Below are positions 10,529-15,226 of a stretch of 15,226 nt of DNA, one piece after another. Location: the NCBI GenBank assembly GCA_002405995.1, contig DHMW01000047.1, forward strand, positions 9,398 through 24,623. Reading direction: 5' to 3'. The notes below the pieces were generated by a model. It did not search any database. It was not told the DNA's origin and saw only the letters and a list, made by a program, of their open reading frames with translations. This DNA comes from Oscillospiraceae bacterium UBA4632. Its GTDB lineage: Bacteria > Bacillota > Clostridia > Oscillospirales > Oscillospiraceae. Each line of letters opens with the position of its first letter. The first letter of the stretch is position 1. Made by a program: the position numbers and the translations under genes.

Positions 10529-11218
10529 CTAATCGTAAATTTTCACCGGCTGAAAGGCGACATAATCCGCCGCGATCAGCGCATAATCGGTTTTCCCGCG
10601 CCTGCCCCCAAACGCGCGGCGGTGCGTGTAGCCGTGCAGGTGCCCGTAATAGCAGCGTTCGACCTCGTACCGGTCGAGCAGGGCAAGCATTTCCGGGCAT
10701 TGGTAGTTCTGATAGAGCGGCGGATAGTGCAGAAAGCAGAAGATGGGCCTCCCCTCCGCCGCCCTGAGCGACGCTTCAAGCCGCATCGCCTCGCGCGCAA
10801 GCATCTTGCCCGTGTGCGTTCCGGCCGCATCCTCCTCGTAAAACCAGCCGCGCGTGCCGCAGATGGCGTGGTCCCCATAAAAAAAAGCGTTGTTGTAGAG
10901 GATATCGAGCGTGGTGATCCCATGCTCGGCAAAAAATCTTTTCATCTTCGACGCGGTGTTCCACCAGTAGTCGTGATTGCCCTTGAGCAGGAGCTTCCTG
11001 CCCGGCAGTGCGTCGATGAACTGAAAATCCGGCAGCGACTGCTCGAGCGACATGCCCCACGAGATATCCCCCGCGATGACGATGACGTCGTCATCGCTGA
11101 GCTTCGAGAAATTCTCCTGAATGCGCTCGACATAGTTTGCCCATTTGGGACCGAACACGTCCATCGGCTTGTCCGTGCCGAGCGATAAGTGCAGATCGCC
11201 GATCGCGTATAATGCCAT
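10529..11218 (-). CDS. Metallophosphoesterase (calcineurin-like)
   Basis: A 229-residue cytosolic phosphoesterase with the full set of metal-binding motifs: GDLHLS (D8, H10), AGDISWG (D51), GNHDYWW (N81, H82), FLHYPP (H164) and GHLHGYTHR (H193, H195). Such enzymes use two metal ions to cleave phosphomonoesters or phosphodiesters; the substrate cannot be told. GNHDYWW and the SWGM motif after the second aspartate are typical of a small bacterial subgroup of unknown role. The start at ATG 11218 gives MALYAIGDLHLS directly at the first motif and has AAGGGAGA upstream; the frame is open up to 11338, but that extension overlaps yraN and is not conserved-looking. It lies 25 bp after yraN and is the last gene of the lepB operon. 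No terminator is visible after it, so read-through into tig is possible. Confidence 0.87.
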   Translation of the reverse strand: MALYAIGDLHLSLGTDKPMDVFGPKWANYVERIQENFSKLSDDDVIVIAGDISWGMSLEQSLPDFQFIDALPGRKLLLKGNHDYWWNTASKMKRFFAEHGITTLDILYNNAFFYGDHAICGTRGWFYEEDAAGTHTGKMLAREAMRLEASLRAAEGRPIFCFLHYPPLYQNYQCPEMLALLDRYEVERCYYGHLHGYTHRRAFGGRRGKTDYALIAADYVAFQPVKIYD

Positions 11219-11243
11219 CGCGTGTCTCCCTTCCGGAATCAGA

Positions 11244-11603
11244 TCAAAATGCGTCCTCGATGTACTCAATGCGCGTGCCGCGCGCGCTGTGCCGCGCGTC
11301 GGTGTAGACCTCCGCCACATCGAAGCGGACGGGCGCATCCGCCCTGTGCCGGCTCAGATAGAGCAGCGCCGCGGTGCGCAGCCGTTCCTGCTTTTTCGCC
11401 GTGACATACTCGCGCGGCGCGCCGTACTGCAAATTCGTGCGCAGCTTTACCTCAACGAACAGCAGCATGCCGTCCTGCTCGGCGATGAGGTCGATCTCGC
11501 CGAAGCGGCAGCGCCACTCCTTTTCCAAGATGCGGCAGCCGCGCCCGCTCAGGTACTCCTCGACCAGCGCTTCGCCCCAGTCGCCGTCTTGCTTCGTGCT
11601 CAT
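11244..11603 (-). CDS. yraN: YraN/UPF0102 family endonuclease-like protein
   Basis: A 119-residue protein of the UPF0102 family. It has the restriction-endonuclease-like fold signature: E12 in DWGEALVEEYL, then FGEIDLIAE (E36, D38) and FVEVKLR (E51, K53), matching the E...ExD...ExK metal site. The family is widespread, often beside rnhB, and a nuclease role in DNA repair or recombination has been suggested but its function is not settled. I chose ATG 11603, which overlaps the rnhB stop in ATGA and has GGAAGG seven bases upstream; a GTG at 11618 would add five residues. Translation is probably coupled to rnhB. Confidence 0.88.
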   Translation of the reverse strand: MSTKQDGDWGEALVEEYLSGRGCRILEKEWRCRFGEIDLIAEQDGMLLFVEVKLRTNLQYGAPREYVTAKKQERLRTAALLYLSRHRADAPVRFDVAEVYTDARHSARGTRIEYIEDAF

Positions 11604-12223
11604 CGCCGCGCCTTCCACTTTTTGAGGAACGTCATGCGATGCACGGGGCTCGGACCGTACCTGTCAAGCATCGCGTAGTGCAGCTTCGTCCCGTAGCCCT
11701 TGTGTTTGGCGAACTGATACTCGGGATACATGGGGGCGAGCACGTCCACGACGTAGCGGTCACGGCTGACCTTCGCCAGCACGCTCGCCGCGGCGATGGA
11801 TAAGCTCGCGCCGTCACCGCCGACGATGGTACGGTGCGGCGTGGTGATCTTTGCCGACGCGCCGCGATCGCGGTTGCCGTCGATGAGCGCGTAGTCCGCC
11901 GGAACGCTCAGCGCGTCAATGGCGAGCTGCATCGCCTTCATGCGCGCGCTCAGGATATCCGTCGCGTCGATCTCTTTTGCATCAACCGCTGCGACCGCCC
12001 AAGCAACGGACCTTTCGCAAATGACGGAAAAAAGCGCCTCGCGTTTTTTCTCCGTCAGCTTTTTGGAATCGTCCAGCCCATCGATCGTACAACCGTCCGG
12101 CAGGATGACGGCAGCGGCATACACAGGCCCCATCAGCGGTCCTGCGCCCGCCTCGTCCACACCGCAGACGGAGAAAAAGCCCGCGGCACGGGCTTCGTCC
12201 TCAAAATGCAGATCGACGCTCAT
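11600..12223 (-). CDS. rnhB: Ribonuclease HII (atypical GAG in place of the GRG motif)
   Basis: RNase HII cuts the RNA strand of RNA-DNA hybrids and removes single ribonucleotides left in DNA. This 207-residue protein has the expected acidic site: D23 and E24 in GVDEAG, D115 in ALIDGNRD and D137 in VGGDGAS, followed by SIAAASVLAKVSRDRYV. Length and the C-terminal HKGYGTKLHY and PSPVHRMTF blocks are typical. It is odd that the conserved GRG (in DEAGRGPLAGPV) reads GAG here (residues 26-28; the codon is GCA). In studied enzymes this motif contacts the ribonucleotide at the RNA-DNA junction. The rest of the protein looks intact, so I expect an active enzyme, perhaps with altered preference. It overlaps rbgA and yraN by 4 bp at either end. 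Confidence 0.93.
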   Translation of the reverse strand: MSVDLHFEDEARAAGFFSVCGVDEAGAGPLMGPVYAAAVILPDGCTIDGLDDSKKLTEKKREALFSVICERSVAWAVAAVDAKEIDATDILSARMKAMQLAIDALSVPADYALIDGNRDRGASAKITTPHRTIVGGDGASLSIAAASVLAKVSRDRYVVDVLAPMYPEYQFAKHKGYGTKLHYAMLDRYGPSPVHRMTFLKKWKARR

Positions 12224-13092
12224 GTGCGTTCACCCTCCGGCGGAAGCTCAAGCGTGAAGCGGCCTAATTTGCCGCCGCGGAACTCGTCGAGCAGGATGCG
12301 GCTCATGCGTTCCAGATCGACCTCGCCGCCGGAGATGAGGAAGCCGCGCCTGCGCCCCGCCCTTTCCAGCAGCGCATAGCCGTCGTCCCCTTCGGAAACG
12401 GTGAGCTTGTAGCGCTCCTCGATGGCCTTGGGATAGTTTTTGCCGAGGTAATCCATCAGGCGCATGGCAAGCTCGTCCACATCAACGACCTCGTCGCGGA
12501 TGGCGCCGGTAAAGGCAAGGCGGATGCCGACGGCGCTGTCCTCAAACTTGGGCCAGAGGATACCCGGCGTATCGAGCAGCTCGAGCGTTTTGTCCACCGG
12601 CACCCACTGCTTCGAGCGGGTCACGCCCGGGCGGTCCTCTGCCCGGGCGCTCCTGCGGCCGGAGACCTTGTTGATAAACGTTGATTTGCCGACGTTCGGG
12701 ATGCCGAGCACCATCACGCGCAGCACGCGCCCGACCTGCCCCTTTGCCTCATAAGCAGCGATCTTATCGCGCAGCAGCGCACGCACGGCGGGGGAAAACT
12801 GCTTCACGCCCCCGCCCTGCCTGGCATCCGTTTCGATGACGGCATAGCCAAGCGAGCGGAAGTACGCCGCCCACTTTTTTGTCAGCTCCGGGTCCGCCTG
12901 ATCGACGCGGTTGAGCACCACGATGCGGGGCTTTCCCGCCGTCAGCTCATCCACGTCGGGGTTGCGGCTGCTCATAGGGATGCGCGCATCCAGGATCTCG
13001 CACACAGCGTCCACATTGCCGAGCTCCGCTTCGATCATGCGGCGGGTCTTGGTCATGTGACCGGGGAACCAGCTCAGACTTTCCAGCTGCAT
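12220..13092 (-). CDS. rbgA: Ribosome biogenesis GTPase RbgA (YlqF)
   Basis: A 290-residue circularly permuted GTPase needed for late assembly of the 50S subunit in Bacillus. The order of motifs is permuted, as the family requires: G4 NRVD at 61-64 comes first, then G1 GIPNVGKST at 130-138, G2 threonine T158 in PGVTRS, and G3 DTPG at 174-177. The N-terminal WFPGHMTKTRRM and the DARIPMSSRNP segment (35-45) are hallmarks of YlqF/RbgA. The C-terminal part (about 205-285) is the ANTAR-like RNA-binding domain. NKxD is NRVD here, a common variant. The ATG at 13092 has GGAGGGAG upstream. It lies 22 bp after lepB, and its stop overlaps the rnhB start as ATGA. This order (rplS, lepB, rbgA, rnhB) is widely kept in Firmicutes. 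Confidence 0.94.
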   Translation of the reverse strand: MQLESLSWFPGHMTKTRRMIEAELGNVDAVCEILDARIPMSSRNPDVDELTAGKPRIVVLNRVDQADPELTKKWAAYFRSLGYAVIETDARQGGGVKQFSPAVRALLRDKIAAYEAKGQVGRVLRVMVLGIPNVGKSTFINKVSGRRSARAEDRPGVTRSKQWVPVDKTLELLDTPGILWPKFEDSAVGIRLAFTGAIRDEVVDVDELAMRLMDYLGKNYPKAIEERYKLTVSEGDDGYALLERAGRRRGFLISGGEVDLERMSRILLDEFRGGKLGRFTLELPPEGERT

Positions 13093-13114
13093 GGCAGCTC
13101 CCTCCTTTGCTTCG

Positions 13115-13765
13115 TTAATTCAAAAGGCCGATGCGGGAAAAATCGCGCTGCTCGGTCAGATAATCCCGCCCCGGGAAAAGAAGGAGCACCGCCTTGCCGA
13201 TCAGCAGGCGGGTATCCACCGTGCCGAGGCTGCTGTCACGGCTGTCGTTGGAGTGGTTGCGGTTGTCGCCCATGAGGAACACCTCGCCCTCGGGCACGGT
13301 GAGAGGAAACACCGTTCCCTCCTCGCGGTAGGTGAGATCATTGATGTAATCCTCCTCGAGCAGCTCGCCGTCCACATAGACGCGGCCGAGGGAAAAGTCG
13401 ATGTCCACGGTCTGCCCCGCAGTCGCGATGACGCGCTTGACGATGGGCTTATCGTCAAAGCTTTGCTTGCGGGCAATGACGATATCGCCCGCCTCATAGT
13501 CTCCGCAGAGCAGCGAGTTGACGACGAGCAGACGGTCGCCGTTTTGCAGCGTAGGGATCATGGACGGCCCCTCGACGCCCATCAGCCGCACGAGAAAGGT
13601 GAAGATCAGCACGACCGCCAAAAGCGCCGAGACGAGCGATGAGACCGTCTCGTACACGTCGCGGCCGGGGATCTTTTCCACGATCTCCCCGTCGGGCGCG
13701 CCTTCGGGGGCGGCGAGGATCTCGGCAGCCTCCGGACCCTGTGTGTTTTTATCGAATTCTTCCAT
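13115..13765 (-). CDS. lepB: Signal peptidase I
   Basis: A 216-residue membrane-bound peptidase that removes signal peptides from exported proteins. It has one transmembrane helix at about 40-60 (SSLVSALLAVVLIFTFLV), then the catalytic serine S68 in GPSMIPTL and lysine K110 in KPIVKRVIA. MGDNRNHSNDSRDS at 165-178 is the conserved box E. The first 35 or so residues form an acidic, polar cytoplasmic tail that is longer than in SipS-type enzymes. The ATG at 13765 has AGGGAG upstream. It is the first gene of the lepB-rbgA-rnhB-yraN-metallophosphoesterase run and follows the rplS terminator and a new promoter. It is of the prokaryotic Ser-Lys type rather than the ER-type (SipW) Ser-His type. Confidence 0.95.
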   Translation of the reverse strand: MEEFDKNTQGPEAAEILAAPEGAPDGEIVEKIPGRDVYETVSSLVSALLAVVLIFTFLVRLMGVEGPSMIPTLQNGDRLLVVNSLLCGDYEAGDIVIARKQSFDDKPIVKRVIATAGQTVDIDFSLGRVYVDGELLEEDYINDLTYREEGTVFPLTVPEGEVFLMGDNRNHSNDSRDSSLGTVDTRLLIGKAVLLLFPGRDYLTEQRDFSRIGLLN

Positions 13766-13829
13766 AGTCAGCAGCTCCCTGAAAAGGCGCGCGCCATGCG
13801 GCGAAATGCGCCTGATAATCTAATTTATT

Positions 13830-13857
13830 ATTGTACCACGCTTTTTGAAAAAGGCAA
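13830..13857 (-). promoter_or_regulatory. Promoter for the lepB operon
   Basis: On the minus strand TTGCCT (13852-13857) is followed after 16 bp by TACAAT (13830-13835) with a TGG before it, giving an extended -10. It begins immediately after the rplS terminator and lies about 65 bases before the lepB start, so lepB can be expressed independently of rplS. Confidence 0.65.
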
Positions 13858-13859
13858 CA

Positions 13860-13893
13860 AAAAAAGCGCGGCGAGTACTCGCCACGCTTTTTT
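13860..13893 (-). terminator. Intrinsic terminator of rplS
   Basis: A GC-rich stem, AGCG(c)GGCGAGT paired with ACTCGCC(a)CGCT with one mismatch, flanked by A and T runs. In the leftward direction the stem is followed by seven T. It starts 16 bp after the rplS stop. The A-run on the other side means it could also work on the opposite strand. Confidence 0.9.
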
Positions 13894-13909
13894 GCTCTCA
13901 AGGCTATGC

Positions 13910-14251
13910 TTACAGCTTCTCGCGGATCTTGGCTGCCTTGCCGACGCGGTCGCGCAGGTAGTACAGCTTGGCGCGGCGGACAAAGCCGGTGCGCACGGTC
14001 TCGACCTTCTCGATGAGGGGGGAGTGGATGGGGAACACCTTTTCCACGCCGACGCCATAGGCGACGCGGCGGACGGTGAAGGTCTCCTCCAGACCGCCGT
14101 GCTTCTTGGCGATCACGATGCCCTCGAAGACCTGGACGCGCTCGCGGGAGCCTTCCTTGATCTTGACGTGAACGCGGACGGTATCACCGACGTTGACGAC
14201 GGGCATTTCCTTCTTCAGCTGCTGAGCTTCCAGCTCTTTGATGAGATCCAT
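13910..14251 (-). CDS. rplS: 50S ribosomal protein L19
   Basis: A 113-residue ribosomal protein located at the 30S-50S interface. The sequence is typical throughout: N-terminal MDLIKELEAQQLKKEMP, then FEGIVIAKKHGG, FTVRRVAYGVGVEKVFP and the C-terminal RRAKLYYLRDRVGKAAKI. Length fits the family (113-118). The ATG at 14251 has AGGAGGAAAAC upstream. It stands as its own transcription unit, with a promoter at 14358-14386, a structured leader and a terminator right after it. In many bacteria rplS follows rpsP-rimM-trmD; here those genes are not adjacent and the upstream gene is the DUF2344 protein. Confidence 0.98.
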   Translation of the reverse strand: MDLIKELEAQQLKKEMPVVNVGDTVRVHVKIKEGSRERVQVFEGIVIAKKHGGLEETFTVRRVAYGVGVEKVFPIHSPLIEKVETVRTGFVRRAKLYYLRDRVGKAAKIREKL

Positions 14252-14298
14252 GGATGTTTTCCTCCTGTTTTATAGGCGTTCTTGACCGCTTTTCTTCG

Positions 14299-14325
14299 GC
14301 GCATCCGGGCTTCTTTTGCCCGCGC
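14299..14325 (-). promoter_or_regulatory. Structured leader upstream of rplS
   Basis: In the leftward transcript the leader between promoter and rplS contains a hairpin CGGGC-aaaagaa-GCCCG (14306-14322) that can be lengthened by an outer GCGC/GCGC pairing (14299-14302 with 14322-14327 region). L19 leaders that bind L19 or otherwise regulate rplS are known in Firmicutes; whether this one belongs to that family I cannot say without a covariance search. Confidence 0.35.
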
Positions 14326-14357
14326 GCGGCAGAGGACCGCCCTTTTCAAGCTTTGGT

Positions 14358-14386
14358 AGCATATCACACGGAAAGAGGAAATGCAA
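14358..14386 (-). promoter_or_regulatory. Promoter for rplS
   Basis: On the minus strand TTGCAT (14381-14386) and TATGCT (14358-14363) are separated by 17 bp, with TGA before the -10 giving an extended -10. The predicted start leaves a leader of about 100 bases. Confidence 0.6.
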
Positions 14387-14412
14387 GTCTTATTTTCAAA
14401 AAGGGAGAAAAA

Positions 14413-15075
14413 TCAGCGGAAAACGTTCATTTCCTTGTCGTAGATCTCCTTTCTGCGCACGCGGGTGAAGTCCGGCGCGAGCTCCGGCAGGTGCCGCGCG
14501 ACCGCCGCGCCGATGAGCGCGGGGTTGAGTCCCGGGTCCTGCGCGGCGGCGACGGTCTCGATGCGCACAGCGTCTGCCCCTCCGTCGATCGTGAGCGAGC
14601 GGATGAGCGGGGCGATGTTCAGCTCGGTCACGCCCTTGTGCTTGGTGCGCTTTTCGACAAGGATCTCCTGCTGCGCAAAAAGCGTGCGGATGCGCGCTGC
14701 GGCGTCCGCGGGGACGCCGCCGTCATAGTCCAGCTCCAGCTGTGCGCGCAGCAGCGCCAGCTCGCGCGCCGGATGCACGGGCGGGCGGCAGCCGAGCACC
14801 CGAAGCCCCGCAGGAAGCCCGCCGTTCAGCGCTTCGGCGACGCCGGAGCCATCGCTGTCCTCCACGGTCTCAAAATCAAGGATCTCGCATTCGCTCGACT
14901 GCCCCACAGGCAGCGGCAGAAGGATGGAGATCAGCGGATGGGGATGAAAGCCGTTGGAGTGGCGCAGCGAAAGCCCCGCGCGCGGGAACACACGCTGGAA
15001 GGTCCGCATCACGTCGAGATGCGAGATATAGGATGCCTGCTGCTCCTTGGCAAAAACAAGCCGTAACTTAGACAT
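14413..15075 (-). CDS. TIGR03936 family radical SAM-associated protein (DUF2344)
   Basis: A 220-residue protein of the DUF2344 family, recognisable from its N-terminus LVFAKEQQASYISHLDVMRTFQRVFPRAGLSLRHSNGFHPHP (given here in part: YISHLDVMR at 16-24, HSNGFHPHP at 39-47) and the following LPLPVGQSSECEILD. The family is almost always encoded directly downstream of, or fused to, a large radical SAM protein (TIGR03960), and that is the case here: the two genes overlap by 8 bp. The joint reaction is not established. ATG 15075 is the only sensible start; GGGGGAAAATGCG upstream lies inside the end of the radical SAM gene. No terminator is evident before the rplS promoter. Confidence 0.85.
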   Translation of the reverse strand: MSKLRLVFAKEQQASYISHLDVMRTFQRVFPRAGLSLRHSNGFHPHPLISILLPLPVGQSSECEILDFETVEDSDGSGVAEALNGGLPAGLRVLGCRPPVHPARELALLRAQLELDYDGGVPADAAARIRTLFAQQEILVEKRTKHKGVTELNIAPLIRSLTIDGGADAVRIETVAAAQDPGLNPALIGAAVARHLPELAPDFTRVRRKEIYDKEMNVFR

Positions 15076-15226
15076 CGCATTTTCCCCCTACCAGGCAGTT
15101 TGCGCCGCAGGCATTGCAGTGCGTGCGGCAGTCGGGCGTGGTCACGCCCTCGTAGGCGCGCGCGTGCTCGCGCTTGAGGTACGCGGGCGAAACGCCGGTG
15201 GAGATCATGCTCCACGGCAGCAGCTC
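15068..15226 (-). CDS. Radical SAM protein (TIGR03960 type), C-terminal end only
   Basis: Reading leftward from the window edge, 52 codons end at a TAA (15068-15070). The peptide includes ELLPWSMISTGVSPAYLKRE, which matches the conserved PWD/S-x-I-x-TGVS-x-x-(F/Y)L end region of TIGR03960 radical SAM proteins, followed by TTPDCRTHCNACGANC. The catalytic CxxxCxxC cluster lies outside the window. The tail has five cysteines in the spacing C-x3-C-x2-C-x3-C-x5-C, which could bind metal or a second Fe-S cluster. Assignment rests on this tail and on the adjoining DUF2344 gene, its usual partner; the stop overlaps that gene's start by 8 bp. Confidence 0.8.
   Translation of the reverse strand, partial: ELLPWSMISTGVSPAYLKREHARAYEGVTTPDCRTHCNACGANCLVGGKCDV

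Noticed and set aside
9717..10532. Plus-strand frame of 271 codons opposite tig
   Set aside because: Shadow of trigger factor; the sequence is a Leu/Val/Asp-rich mirror of the tig codons.
11219..11338. Forty-residue N-terminal extension of the metallophosphoesterase
   Set aside because: It overlaps yraN, is rich in Arg, Ser and Thr like a shadow frame, and the first metal motif begins eight residues after the ATG at 11218, which has its own ribosome site.

Overview
The window is a stretch of ordinary chromosome from a GC-rich Gram-positive bacterium, most likely a member of the Clostridia (Oscillospiraceae-like). This rests on three things: the gene order tig-clpP-clpX-lon-engB and rplS-lepB-rbgA-rnhB-yraN, a BlaI/MecI-type repressor, and a radical SAM/DUF2344 gene pair of the kind common in Firmicutes. 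Ribosome binding sites are strong and AGGAGG-like, and promoters are sigma-A-like. I see no phage, transposon, CRISPR, tRNA or rRNA.

Layout. (1) Positions 1-134 hold the start of a blaI/mecI-like repressor gene reading left out of the window. A near-perfect 40-bp palindrome overlaps its promoter. (2) Positions 230-3957 form a rightward operon: a consensus promoter, a promoter-proximal terminator-like hairpin, an NhaC-family Na+/H+ antiporter, a HAD-IIA phosphatase, a SpoU/TrmH rRNA methyltransferase and a class I SAM methyltransferase. A strong bidirectional terminator (3977-4013) separates it from everything to the right, which reads leftward. (3) Positions 4034-10424 hold the protein quality-control cluster, transcribed tig (trigger factor), clpP, clpX, lon, engB. 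The engB frame is broken by an apparent one-base deletion near its 20th codon. (4) Positions 10529-13765 hold lepB (signal peptidase I), rbgA (50S assembly GTPase), rnhB (RNase HII), yraN and a metallophosphoesterase. They are tightly packed and rbgA/rnhB/yraN overlap by 4 bp. (5) Positions 13910-14251 hold rplS (ribosomal protein L19) with its own promoter, structured leader and terminator. (6) Positions 14413-15226 hold a DUF2344 protein overlapping the end of a radical SAM protein that runs out of the window.

Together the leftward genes link ribosome function (L19, RbgA, EngB), folding of nascent chains (trigger factor), proteolysis (ClpXP, Lon), secretion (signal peptidase) and genome upkeep (RNase HII). 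I found no convincing undescribed multi-gene system. The best leads are the engB frameshift, the terminator placed about 10 nt after a perfect promoter upstream of the antiporter gene, the unusual GAG in place of GRG in RNase HII, and a 15-bp perfect stem between tig and clpP. No gene-free stretch exceeds 300 bp.
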